A DNA stretch of 64,000 nucleotides, from NCBI GenBank assembly GCA_030715195.1, contig JAUYVI010000002.1, forward strand, positions 186,001 to 250,000, in the 5' to 3' direction. Origin of the DNA: Dongia sedimenti. GTDB lineage: Bacteria > Pseudomonadota > Alphaproteobacteria > Dongiales > Dongiaceae. The notes beneath the pieces were generated by a model. The model saw only the letters and a program-made list of their open reading frames with translations, was not told where the DNA came from and made no database searches. Positions 8,825 through 17,314 of this stretch are shown here, piece by piece (the first letter of the stretch is position 1; the number at the start of each line of letters is the position of its first letter). Made by a program: the position numbers and the translations under genes.

Positions 8825-9247
8825 ATGACCGAGGCCTGGTCACGGCTCGCGACGCGGCTTCGCGGCCGGCACACGCGCGAAATCCTGGTGTTCGTCGCCG
8901 TCGGCCTATCGAACACGGTGCTGACCTACGCGACCTATCTCGGCCTGCTGCAGCTGATGCATTACCGCTGGGCCTATACCGGGGCCTTCGTCGTCGGATT
9001 GCTCTATACCGGCCTGCTCAACATCCGCGTCACCTTCGCCCACCACCCGACGCTGGTTGCATGGATCGTGTTTGCCGTCTATTACACGGTCTATTGGGTG
9101 TTCAGCCTGGCGCTGCTGCATCTGCTGGTCGATGGCCTTTCGGTCGACGAGCGTTATGGACCGCTGGTCCTGCTTCCCATCGTCGTGCCGATCAATTTCG
9201 TCATCACGCGCCTGATCGTTCACCGCTTCGCCCGCGCCCGGCTCTGA
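8825..9247 (+). CDS. GtrA-family membrane protein (putative lipid-sugar flippase)
   Basis: A 140-aa protein with four predicted membrane helices. The family signature FVAVGLSNTVLTY sits at the first helix and N.RVTF follows the second. Family knowledge: GtrA-like proteins are thought to translocate undecaprenyl-phosphate-linked sugars across the inner membrane in O-antigen glucosylation and related systems. The ATG directly follows the stop of the large membrane protein with no gap, implying coupling. Together with the GT2 at 2038 it supplies two of the three canonical gtr components; the large paralogues would be the third. Confidence 0.85.
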   Translation: MTEAWSRLATRLRGRHTREILVFVAVGLSNTVLTYATYLGLLQLMHYRWAYTGAFVVGLLYTGLLNIRVTFAHHPTLVAWIVFAVYYTVYWVFSLALLHLLVDGLSVDERYGPLVLLPIVVPINFVITRLIVHRFARARL

Positions 9248-9346
9248 AGGCGCGGCCGGAGCGGCCGTTGCCAATCCTGAAGCACGTGGCTAGCTTGGGC
9301 TCCGACACCCGACGGCGGCCGCAGAACCGAGACAGAACCGAAGCCA

Positions 9347-10732
9347 ATGCCCTTCACCATCGCCATCATCGGCCGCCCCAATGTCGGGAAGTCCACCCTG
9401 TTCAACCGGCTGGTGGGCAAGAAGCTCGCCATCGTCGATGACCAGCCGGGCGTCACCCGCGACCGCCGGGTCGGCGAGGGCCATCTCGGCGATCTCGATT
9501 TCGCGGTAATCGACACGGCCGGCCTCGAGGACACGTTCGACGACAGCCTGGAATCCCGGATGCGCGAGCAGACCGAGGCCGCCGTGAAGGAGGCCGATGT
9601 CGCCCTGCTGGTGATCGACGGCCGCGAGGGCGTGACCCCGCTCGACGAGCATTTCGCCCGGCGCCTGCGCAAGGGCAAGACGCCGATCCTGCTGATCGCC
9701 AACAAGAGCGAGACCAGGGCCAGTGAAATCAATGCCGCGGAGGCTTACCGCCTCGGCCTCGGCGACCCGATCCCGATCTCGGCCGAGCACGGGCAAGGCC
9801 TTTCGCTGCTCTACGATGCCTTGCGGCCGATCGCCGAGAAGGCCGGCGCCGCCTTGACCGATGACGAGTTCGCCGACGCCGCGCTGGAGCCGCTGCCCGA
9901 TGACGCGGCCGAGGCGCCGAAGCATCTGCAGATGGCGATCATCGGCCGGCCGAATGTCGGCAAGTCCACTCTGGTCAACAATCTGCTCGGCCGCGAGCGG
10001 CTGCTGACCGGACCGGAGGCCGGCATCACCCGCGATTCGATCGCGATCGACTGGTCCTGGAAGGGCACGCCGATCCGGCTGATCGACACCGCGGGCCTGC
10101 GGCGACGCTCGAAAGTCGTGGACAAGGTGGAGCGCCTGTCCAGCGCCGACACCGATCGCGCGCTCACCTATGCCCATGTCGCGGTGCTGGTGCTCGACGC
10201 CAACGACATGCTGGAGAAGCAGGATCTCACCATCGCGCGCCACATCGTCGAGGAAGGCCGCGCCCTGGTCATCGCCGCCAACAAATGGGACGCGGTCGAG
10301 AACAAGACCGAAGCGATGAAGAAGCTGCGCGACCGGATCGACTATTCGCTGCCGCAGGTGAAGGGCGTGCCTGTCGTGACCCTGTCGGCCATGACCGGGC
10401 GCAACCTCGACAAGCTGATGGACACGGTCCTGAAGATGTACGGGCTGTGGAACAAGCGCGTGCCGACGGCGCGCTTGAACCGCTGGCTCGAAGGCACCAT
10501 CCAGGCGCATCCGCCGCCGCTGGTGGCCGGGAAGCGGATCAAGATCCGCTACATGACCCAGATTAAGACCCGGCCGCCGACCTTCGCCCTGTTCGCCCAG
10601 AAGGGCGAGGATCTGCCGGACGCCTATCACCGTTACCTGATGAACGGGATCCGCGAGACCTTCGATCTCGAAGGCGTGCCGCTGCGGCTCTATCTCCGGA
10701 AAAGCGAGAACCCGTTCGACAAGAAGGATTGA
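9347..10732 (+). CDS. der: Ribosome biogenesis GTPase Der (EngA)
   Basis: A tandem-GTPase protein needed for 50S ribosome assembly, 461 aa, the usual length. Two complete G domains are visible, each with the P-loop GRPNVGKST (near residues 8-16 and about 203-211), DTAGL switch II motifs and NKxD/NKxE base-recognition motifs (NKSE, NKWD). The KH-like C-terminal domain contains RIKIRYMTQ. It follows gtrA by 99 nt and is followed by a 156-nt gap, so it is probably its own transcription unit. A housekeeping gene with no unusual features. Confidence 0.98.
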   Translation: MPFTIAIIGRPNVGKSTLFNRLVGKKLAIVDDQPGVTRDRRVGEGHLGDLDFAVIDTAGLEDTFDDSLESRMREQTEAAVKEADVALLVIDGREGVTPLDEHFARRLRKGKTPILLIANKSETRASEINAAEAYRLGLGDPIPISAEHGQGLSLLYDALRPIAEKAGAALTDDEFADAALEPLPDDAAEAPKHLQMAIIGRPNVGKSTLVNNLLGRERLLTGPEAGITRDSIAIDWSWKGTPIRLIDTAGLRRRSKVVDKVERLSSADTDRALTYAHVAVLVLDANDMLEKQDLTIARHIVEEGRALVIAANKWDAVENKTEAMKKLRDRIDYSLPQVKGVPVVTLSAMTGRNLDKLMDTVLKMYGLWNKRVPTARLNRWLEGTIQAHPPPLVAGKRIKIRYMTQIKTRPPTFALFAQKGEDLPDAYHRYLMNGIRETFDLEGVPLRLYLRKSENPFDKKD

Positions 10733-10888
10733 ACGCGCGGGGTCGGACCCTTCGATCCTGGCCCTATCCGTCGGATTAATGTTTGCCTGGCCCCGGCAAA
10801 CGGCTGATTCGTGACGACCGTCAATTGGCCCCGGATAGGACTTCTGCTAGCTTCCGGCCGCCTGGGGGGCAAAGAGCCTGCTGTCACG

Positions 10889-12208
10889 ATGAACCAACCA
10901 TCCGCCCATCAACCGTTGAGAGTCGCAGTCCTGGTGACTCTCGAACGCGGAGCTGCTGCCGGCGGCCATGTAAAGAGCTGGGAGCGGATCGCCGAGGTTG
11001 CGGCCAGACGACCCGATCTGGTCGAGCTCGATCTGCATTTCCTTGGCGCGAAGCGCACCGTCGAGGCGACGGCGCCTAATGTTCGATTTCACACCCACCG
11101 CCCGACGCTCGGCACCCGCGCGCTGATGTTCCTGGAACAGGGCGCCGGCCATACCGACCTGGCGCCACTGCATCCGGGGATATGGGCGGCGCTGAAGGAT
11201 TCCGACGTCGTGCATGCCACGGATTTCTTCAGTTTCGGCAAGACGGCGATCGCCTTTGCCAAACGGACGGGCTGCGGCCTCGCCGCCTCGGTGCAGACCG
11301 ACGTGCCGCGTTTCACACTGATCTATGCCGGCGGCATCATCCGCCGCATGTTCGGCCCGGTGATCGGCAGCTGGCTGTTCGTGAAGATGTGGCGCCTGCC
11401 CGAGCGTATCGCGCGACAACAGCAGCGCAGCATCGATCGGCGGCTCGGCCTCTGCGACCGCATCCTGCTCTCCAAGCCGGAGGACCGTGATCGACTGCTG
11501 GGTTCCAGAGGGGAATCCGCACTGAGTGTCCGGTTATTCCGTCGCGGAATCGATCGCAGCCGGTTCACCCCGGCGCATCGCGACCGCGCACGCCTGCATG
11601 AACGATTCGGCATAGCGGCGGACCGGACGATCCTGATCTTCGCCGGCCGGGTCGATGCCAGCAAGGGCGCACCGCTGATGGCCCAGGCCACCAAACGCCT
11701 GCTCGACCAAGGACTTAACGTCCACGCCCTGGTCGCCGGCGAGGGCCTTGAACGGGCCGCGATCGCCACCCTCCTCGGCGACCGGGTGACCTTGCCCGGT
11801 AATCTGCCGCAGAGTGAATTGGCCTGGATTTATGCCAGCGCCGATGTATTTGTCTTCCCGTCCACGACCGAGGTTTCGCCCAACGTCGTGCTGGAGGCGA
11901 AGGCCAGCGGGTTGCCGGTGGTGGTCGCCGCGGAGCACGGCGGCGGTCAGTTCGTGGCCCGCTCCGGTGAAGACGGTATCGTCCTCACGGAGATGGACCC
12001 GGGGTCCTGGGCCGAGGCGATCGCGCCGCTGGTCGCGGACGAGAACCGCCGCCAGGAGATCGGCCGCAAGGCCCGCGCATGGATCGAGCGGGAGTGGCCC
12101 GATTGGGGCGAGGTCCTGGAACGGGATTTGTTGGCCGCCTGGCATGAGGCGGCGCGGAATGGAAGGTATCGGCATGTCGATCATGCGCGCCGTTGGGCAA
12201 GCAGCTGA
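10889..12208 (+). CDS. GT4-family glycosyltransferase
   Basis: A GT-B fold glycosyltransferase, about 439 aa from the ATG at 10889; a GTG at 10811 would add 26 residues without family-like sequence and is less likely. The C-terminal Glycos_transf_1 domain shows ILIFAGRVDASKGAP, VAGEG, and the nucleotide-sugar EX7E-type region TTEVSPNVVLEAKASGLPVV. The gene overlaps the start of the radical SAM gene by 35 nt. The acceptor is unknown; membrane-lipid or capsule glycosylation are both possible given HpnA/HpnL homologues downstream on the other strand. Confidence 0.85.
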   Translation: MNQPSAHQPLRVAVLVTLERGAAAGGHVKSWERIAEVAARRPDLVELDLHFLGAKRTVEATAPNVRFHTHRPTLGTRALMFLEQGAGHTDLAPLHPGIWAALKDSDVVHATDFFSFGKTAIAFAKRTGCGLAASVQTDVPRFTLIYAGGIIRRMFGPVIGSWLFVKMWRLPERIARQQQRSIDRRLGLCDRILLSKPEDRDRLLGSRGESALSVRLFRRGIDRSRFTPAHRDRARLHERFGIAADRTILIFAGRVDASKGAPLMAQATKRLLDQGLNVHALVAGEGLERAAIATLLGDRVTLPGNLPQSELAWIYASADVFVFPSTTEVSPNVVLEAKASGLPVVVAAEHGGGQFVARSGEDGIVLTEMDPGSWAEAIAPLVADENRRQEIGRKARAWIEREWPDWGEVLERDLLAAWHEAARNGRYRHVDHARRWASS

Positions 12209-13286
12209 CGTTCTTCGCCTGCTGCCGATCGGCGGACCCAGTTGCTGCAACATCGCGGTCACCAATGTCTGCAACGCGACCTGCGATTTCTGCAACTACG
12301 CCAAGGACAAGGATTTCGTCACCGAGAAGAAGTGGCTGGACCCCGAGCGCCTGAGCCGCGCGCTCGACATCCTGCACGCGCGCGGCGTCCGCTACATCAC
12401 CTTCTCCGGCGGCGAGCCGATGCTGCATCCGCAGATGTGCGAGATGATCTCGGCCGTCGCCTTCCGCGGCATGCGTCCCGCGATGGTGACCAACGGCTCG
12501 GCCTTGACCGAGAAGAACATGCGCGACCTCGCGGCGGCCGGCTTGAAGACCCTGTTCATCTCGATCGATTCTCCGGAGGCCGAGAAGCATGAGAAGAACC
12601 GCGGCCTGCCCGGCGTGTTCGAGAAGATCAGGAAGGGCAACGCGCTGCTGAAGGAGCTCGGCATCAAGACCGTCGCCTCCTGCACCATCAACCGGCTGAT
12701 CGGCGACGACTTCGAAACGCTGTTCGCCGCGCTCGATCAGCTCGGCTTCTCGACGGTGACCTTCACCTATCCGAAGAAGGAGCTGAACTCCGGCTCGCTG
12801 GTGTTTTCCTCCTCCTCGCTGATCGACTTCTCCGACCTGGAGCTGGCCGACGTGCTGGAGATCCTGCGCTCGAAGAAGGAGAAGTTCGGCATTCTCAATC
12901 CCGCCGAATCGCTCTCAGAGATGGTGCGCTTCCTGAAGAAGGAGAAGCAGCAGTTCGAGTGCTTCGGCGGCTACAAGTACTTCGCGATGGACGTGAACTT
13001 CATGGTCTATCGCTGCGACTTCTGGCACGCGCCGATGGGGTCAATCGAGGAATTCGCCCATGTCGAGTTCGTGCGCGACGGCTGCACCAAGTGCATGTCG
13101 GTCTGCTATCGCGACAGCAGCGTGTTCCTGAACCTGCCGGTCGCGATCGGCGACGCGATCAAGCACACCAAGCGCGGCCGGATCGACAAGGCCGCCCGGG
13201 CGCTGGCGCAGCCCAGCGTGCGGAAGTCGGCGCGCTCGCTGATGAACGAGTGGAAGACGCTGAAGCGGCTGGCGCGAACGTCTTAG
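12174..13286 (+). CDS. Radical SAM protein
   Basis: A 370-aa radical SAM enzyme with the CxxxCxxC cluster motif CNATCDFC near residues 34-41, the FSGGEP glycine motif near 80-85 and SIDSP. A second cysteine set near the C-terminus (C..GY, RCDFW, CTKCMSVC) suggests an extra Fe-S cluster as in SPASM/twitch proteins. The ATG at 12174 lies inside the end of the GT4 gene with a GGAAGG ribosome site. It lacks the HpnH N-terminus and the B12 domain of HpnJ, so I do not assign it to hopanoid synthesis despite the neighbours. Coupling to the GT4 suggests both act on the same glycan or lipid; the reaction is unknown. Confidence 0.82.
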   Translation: MSIMRAVGQAADVLRLLPIGGPSCCNIAVTNVCNATCDFCNYAKDKDFVTEKKWLDPERLSRALDILHARGVRYITFSGGEPMLHPQMCEMISAVAFRGMRPAMVTNGSALTEKNMRDLAAAGLKTLFISIDSPEAEKHEKNRGLPGVFEKIRKGNALLKELGIKTVASCTINRLIGDDFETLFAALDQLGFSTVTFTYPKKELNSGSLVFSSSSLIDFSDLELADVLEILRSKKEKFGILNPAESLSEMVRFLKKEKQQFECFGGYKYFAMDVNFMVYRCDFWHAPMGSIEEFAHVEFVRDGCTKCMSVCYRDSSVFLNLPVAIGDAIKHTKRGRIDKAARALAQPSVRKSARSLMNEWKTLKRLARTS

Positions 13287-13311
13287 CGCGGGTGCGCTGA
13301 GCGCTCAGCCC

Positions 13312-14301
13312 TTACCGCACCTGGTGGTGCCGCCGCGCCTTCGGGCGTTCCAGCACCGCCCAGGCGGCCAGGCCCGGCAGGCAGACGCCGAGTTCCCGCG
13401 CCCGTTTCACCAGGGCCAGAGCAAGCGCCACATGGCCCGGCACGCCGGCCCAGCCGCAGAGCAGCAGCAGCGCGCCTTCCTGGACGCCGAGGCCGGCGGG
13501 CAGCAGGAAGCCCAGGGTCCGCGCCGCGCTGAGCAGGCCCTCGATCATGATGGCGTCGAGCAGCCCGATATCCTGCCCCATCATGCGGAGCGCGATATAG
13601 GTCTCGCCGGCGCGGAGCGTCCAGGCGACGATATGCGCCAGCGTCACCGAGGCCGCGAGCGGCGTGCGGCGATAGAGCGCCGCCAGGCGGGCCCAGAGCG
13701 GATGCGCCTGGTTCTCGTCGGCGACCAGGCGCGCGAGGCCGAAGCGCGCGGCCAAGGCGGTGCCGCCCTTGATCGCGCCTTGATGCTGGGCCGCGACCAG
13801 CAGCACCAGCGGCAGCACGGAAACCACCACGCCGCCGACCACGCGCGCGATCGCGGTCTCGTTCAGCTGCCAGAGATGCCAGAGGCCGGGCAGCGCGAAC
13901 AACACCTGCGCCAGCAAGGCCAGCGTCATGTCGACGATCACCGTCGCCGCCGCGTCCATGCCGCTGGTCGGCTTGCCTTCGCGCTTCAGCGCATGGAACA
14001 GCAGGCGGGCGCGGGCCAGTTCGCCGCCGACCTGCGCCACCGGGAGCAGGCCGTTGACGCTCTCGCAGATCCAGCGCGCGACGACGGCGATGCCGAAGTT
14101 GGGGCGGAAGCCCGGCCGAAACAGCAGACGCCAGGCGGCGCCGGCGACGATCAGCGAGGCGAAACGCCAGAGGATGATGACCGCGAGTCCCCAGCCGAGC
14201 AGGGTGATCGCCTGCCACACCTCGTCCCAGTCGTGGCGCGTGAAGATGAAGACGCAGGCCGCGACACCGAGGATGGCGCCGATGATGACGCGAACACGCA
14301 A
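13312..14301 (-). CDS. hpnL: HpnL-like membrane protein (lysylphosphatidylglycerol synthase TM-type)
   Basis: A 329-aa polytopic membrane protein with about eight helices of the LPG-synthase/flippase transmembrane type (W.L....W.......FRP, GG.LARARLL, ERP.ARRH C-terminus), matching the hopanoid-associated HpnL group. The only start codon after the in-frame stop of hpnA is TTG at 14301, preceded by GGGGAT. It lies 21 nt downstream of hpnA, the usual partner. Family members are proposed lipid transport proteins; activity is unproven. The stop faces the radical SAM gene, 25 nt apart and convergent. Confidence 0.75.
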   Translation of the reverse strand: MRVRVIIGAILGVAACVFIFTRHDWDEVWQAITLLGWGLAVIILWRFASLIVAGAAWRLLFRPGFRPNFGIAVVARWICESVNGLLPVAQVGGELARARLLFHALKREGKPTSGMDAAATVIVDMTLALLAQVLFALPGLWHLWQLNETAIARVVGGVVVSVLPLVLLVAAQHQGAIKGGTALAARFGLARLVADENQAHPLWARLAALYRRTPLAASVTLAHIVAWTLRAGETYIALRMMGQDIGLLDAIMIEGLLSAARTLGFLLPAGLGVQEGALLLLCGWAGVPGHVALALALVKRARELGVCLPGLAAWAVLERPKARRHHQVR

Positions 14302-14322
14302 AGGCGCTGAATCCCCGAATTC

Positions 14323-15312
14323 CTAGTTCAGATAGCCGTGCTGGTTGAACCAGGAGACGGCGTCGGCGATGGCGACCTTGGCTGGGCGCGGCTGGTAGCC
14401 GAGCGAGCGGATCGCGTGATCGCTGGAGAAGAACATGTGCTTGCGCGCGAGCCGCACCCCGTCGCGCGTCACGAAAGGCTCGCGGCCGGTCAAGCGCGCC
14501 CAGAGCTCCGCCAGGAAGGCGATCGGCATCACCACGTCGTGCGGCAGCCGCCATTTCGGCGCCGGACGGTGCACGATCTCCGCGACCGTGCCGAGGATCT
14601 CGGCCAGGGTCAGGTTCTCGGCGCCGAGAATGTAGTGGCCGCCGATGGCGCCGCGCTCCATCGCCAGCAGATGGCCCTGCGCCACGTCGTCCACATGGAC
14701 CACGTTCAAGCCGGTATCGACGAAGGCGGGCATGCGCCCGCGCGCCGCCTCGACCACGATCTTGCCGGTCGGCGTCGGCTTGACGTCGCGCGGCCCGATC
14801 GGCGTCGAGGGATGCACGATCACCGCCGGCAGGCCCTGCTCCGCCACCATGCGCTTCACCAGCGCCTCGGCCGCATATTTCGACTGCTTGTAGGGACTGA
14901 TGATGTCGCCTTCGTTGACCGGCGTCTCTTCGTTGGCCGGCTCGCCGCCCTCCGGCAGGCCAAGCGTCGCGACGCTGCTGGTGTAGACGATGCGCCGGAC
15001 GCCGGCATTGCCGGCGGCTTCCATCACGTTGCGGGTGCCGTCGACATTGGCGAGAAACATCTCGCTCGGCTCCGGCACCCAGAGCCGGTAGTCGGCGGCG
15101 ACATGGAAGACGGTGTCGCAACCCTGCATCGCGCGGTCGAGCGAGGCGCGATCGCGGAGATCGCCGACCCGGATATCCACGTTCAGGTTCTCGAGATTGC
15201 GGCGGTCGCTGCTGGGGCGAACAAAGGTCCGGACGGTCTCGCCGCGGTCGAGCAAAGCGCGCGCCACGGCGGATCCGACGAATCCAGAAGCGCCGGTCAC
15301 CAGAGCCGTCAT
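14323..15312 (-). CDS. hpnA: Hopanoid-associated sugar epimerase HpnA
   Basis: An NAD-dependent epimerase/dehydratase of the extended SDR family, 329 aa. The NAD loop TGASGFVGSAVARALL is at 5-20; the catalytic Ser/Tyr-Lys region is TSSVATLG and SPYKQSKYAAE. HpnA-type features include HVAADYRLW and the A.WFN..GY tail. Family knowledge: HpnA is encoded with hopanoid genes in many proteobacteria, but its substrate is not settled. It is the first gene of a two-gene unit with hpnL. No squalene-hopene cyclase is in this window. Confidence 0.85.
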   Translation of the reverse strand: MTALVTGASGFVGSAVARALLDRGETVRTFVRPSSDRRNLENLNVDIRVGDLRDRASLDRAMQGCDTVFHVAADYRLWVPEPSEMFLANVDGTRNVMEAAGNAGVRRIVYTSSVATLGLPEGGEPANEETPVNEGDIISPYKQSKYAAEALVKRMVAEQGLPAVIVHPSTPIGPRDVKPTPTGKIVVEAARGRMPAFVDTGLNVVHVDDVAQGHLLAMERGAIGGHYILGAENLTLAEILGTVAEIVHRPAPKWRLPHDVVMPIAFLAELWARLTGREPFVTRDGVRLARKHMFFSSDHAIRSLGYQPRPAKVAIADAVSWFNQHGYLN

Positions 15313-15566
15313 CTCAGCGAAGCTCCCCCGCCAACCCGAAGAAGCGCCGACGCCCTGCCCTCATGACCACAGCCTCTCGATCTTCACCGAAACCCCGGTT
15401 GATAGATACATCACCGGCCCGGGCGACTCCACCGAACCGCAACAGGATCGGCGCGGATTCGTTGCCGGGCACGGGGAAATATAGTCGGTCCCACGGGGCA
15501 ACAGAGTCCTTGCGCCTCACTAAAGCGTAACAACCGGTAACGCCAACCGTGCCCCTCGGGACGATA

Positions 15567-16400
15567 CTACAGCATTTCCAACGGCTTCGCGCGATTCGGC
15601 GGCGGGAAGTCCCGGTCGATCTCGGCGAGATCCGCACCCGTTAACAGGAGATCCGCCGCCGCGGCGTTTTCGGTGACCCCTTCGAGCCGGCTGGTCTTGG
15701 GCACGGCGAAGACATGCTTGTGCCGCAGACACCAAGCCAGCATCACCTGGCCGACCGTCGCGTCATGCCGGGCCGCGACGGCCTTCAGGGCACCGGACTT
15801 CGGCAGCCGGCCCTGGGCCAGCGGCGAATAGGCCATGATCGGAATGCCCCGTTCCGCCTGCCAGCGCACCAGATCGAAATCGATGCCGCGGGTGGCGACA
15901 TTGTAGAGCACCTGGTTGGCCTGCACCTCGGTGCCGTCCTTCAGCGCCAGCCATTCCTTCATGTCGTTGACGTCGAAATTGCTGACGCCGTAGCTGCGGA
16001 TCTTCCCGGCGTTCAGCAGGTCGTGGAAGCCGGCCAGGGTTTCCGCCAGCGGCTCGCCGCCGCGCCAATGCAGCAGGTAGAGGTCGATGCGATCGGTCTT
16101 GAGGCGCTTCAACGAACGCTCGGCGGCGGCGGCCACGCCTTTGCGCGAGGCATTCGAGGGCAGCACTTTGGTGACCAAGTAGACCTGGTCGCGACGCCCC
16201 GCCATTGCCTCGGCGACCACCTCCTCGGATTTGCCGTCGGCATACATCTCGGCGGTGTCGATCAGGGTCATCCCGAGATCGAGCCCGAGCTGCAGCGCCT
16301 TGACCTCGGCGCCGCGCTGCTTCGCCTGCTCGCCCATGCGCCAGGTCCCCTGGCCCAGCACCGGAATCTCGTCGCCCGAAGGAAGTCGGAGCTTGCGCAT
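15567..16400 (-). CDS. Aldo/keto reductase
   Basis: An NADPH-dependent aldo/keto reductase of the prokaryotic DkgA/YeaE-like type, 277 aa. The start ATG at 16400 has GGGGAG seven nt upstream; longer readings run through the antisense of the next locus. Catalytic residues are visible: DTAEMYADG (Asp, Tyr), LVTKVLPSN (Lys), LYLLHWRG (His), and the cofactor region WCLRHKHVFAVPKTS. It ends about 250 nt from hpnA with no recognisable gene between. Substrate unknown, probably small carbonyls. Confidence 0.92.
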   Translation of the reverse strand: MRKLRLPSGDEIPVLGQGTWRMGEQAKQRGAEVKALQLGLDLGMTLIDTAEMYADGKSEEVVAEAMAGRRDQVYLVTKVLPSNASRKGVAAAAERSLKRLKTDRIDLYLLHWRGGEPLAETLAGFHDLLNAGKIRSYGVSNFDVNDMKEWLALKDGTEVQANQVLYNVATRGIDFDLVRWQAERGIPIMAYSPLAQGRLPKSGALKAVAARHDATVGQVMLAWCLRHKHVFAVPKTSRLEGVTENAAAADLLLTGADLAEIDRDFPPPNRAKPLEML

Positions 16401-16469
16401 GGTTTCTCCCCATTGACGGATCGGGCTGCAATCTAGCGGGCGCCGAACCAGGCCGCTATAGTGTCGGGC

Positions 16470-16661
16470 ATGAGCATATTCTTCATGGCCCTCGGCGGCC
16501 TTTTCGCCCTCGCCACCCTCGGAACGCTCCTGGTCGGTGTCACCGCCATGGGCAAGGGCGGCGCGTTCAACGACAAATACGGCAACAAGCTGATGCGCTT
16601 CCGCGTGATCTTCCAGGGCTGCGCGATCGGTTGTTTCGTGATCGGCCTGCTGACCCGCTGA
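16470..16661 (+). CDS. HIG1-like twin transmembrane protein
   Basis: A 63-aa inner-membrane protein with two helices separated by the loop GKGG.FN.KYGNKLMRFRV, the signature of the bacterial HIG1-domain small proteins related to mitochondrial respiratory supercomplex factors. The ATG at 16470 gives the typical length; a GTG three codons earlier is possible. It is 6 nt from the adenosyltransferase gene, a neighbourhood seen in many alphaproteobacteria. A role around cytochrome oxidase is inferred from the eukaryotic relatives only. Confidence 0.75.
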   Translation: MSIFFMALGGLFALATLGTLLVGVTAMGKGGAFNDKYGNKLMRFRVIFQGCAIGCFVIGLLTR

Positions 16662-16667
16662 AGCCGC

Positions 16668-17228
16668 ATGGTCCAGCTCACCCGCATCTACACCAAGGGC
16701 GGCGACAAGGGATCGACCTCGCTCGGCACCGGCAAGCGCGTGCCGAAGCACGATCCGCGCGTCGCCGCCTATGGCACGATCGATGAGGCCAATGCCGCGA
16801 TCGGCATCGCGCGGCTGCATGCCGAGGGTGAGCTCGACCAGATGCTGTCGCGCATCCAGAACGATCTGTTCGATCTCGGCGCCGATCTCTGCCGCCCCGA
16901 AATTGACGGCAAGGAAGAAGGCCTGCGCATCGTCGAGGCCCAGGTCGAGCGGCTGGAGCGCGAGATCGACGCGATGAACGCCAAGCTCACGCCGCTCAAT
17001 TCCTTCGTCCTGCCGGGCGGCACGCCGGTCGCCGCCTATCTGCACCTGGGCCGCACCATCGTCCGTCGGGCCGAGCGCGAGATGACCGCCCTGGCCGAAC
17101 GTGAGTCGGTGAACCCGGCCGCCATCCGCTATGCCAACCGGCTCTCCGACCACCTCTTCGTCGCCGCCCGGGCCGCCAACGAGTGGGGCCGGCGCGACGT
17201 CCTCTGGCAGCCAGGGGCGAACCGGTAA
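16668..17228 (+). CDS. Cob(I)alamin adenosyltransferase, PduO type
   Basis: A 186-aa ATP:cob(I)alamin adenosyltransferase that makes coenzyme B12. The N-terminal TRIYTKGGDKGSTSLG binds the ATP triphosphate, and the C-terminal RR.ER......E...VNP....YANRLSD region forms the cobalamin side of the trimer interface. Length is standard. It follows the HIG1-like gene by 6 nt and is followed by a palindrome that is also a CtrA-like box. No cobalamin riboswitch was seen upstream. Confidence 0.95.
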   Translation: MVQLTRIYTKGGDKGSTSLGTGKRVPKHDPRVAAYGTIDEANAAIGIARLHAEGELDQMLSRIQNDLFDLGADLCRPEIDGKEEGLRIVEAQVERLEREIDAMNAKLTPLNSFVLPGGTPVAAYLHLGRTIVRRAEREMTALAERESVNPAAIRYANRLSDHLFVAARAANEWGRRDVLWQPGANR

Positions 17229-17248
17229 GGCCGCCCCTCCCCGGAATC

Positions 17249-17263
17249 TTAACAAGCTGTTAA
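17249..17263 (+). promoter_or_regulatory. CtrA-type box TTAA-N7-TTAA
   Basis: The exact alphaproteobacterial CtrA consensus spacing is present: TTAA, CAAGCTG, TTAA, 51 nt before the next start codon. The same bases form a short inverted repeat (CTTAACA-AGC-TGTTAAG), so a terminator-like hairpin for the upstream gene is an alternative reading. Binding is inferred from the motif only. Confidence 0.5.
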
Positions 17264-17314
17264 GAATCGGAGCGCAGGCTTGTCAGGAACCGGACGAGCG
17301 CGCAAGGTGGCGTC

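Noticed and set aside
15567-17255. Reading the aldo/keto reductase as a 562-aa protein
   Set aside because: The extra N-terminal half is antisense to the HIG1-like and adenosyltransferase genes, and a proper start with GGGGAG exists at 16400.
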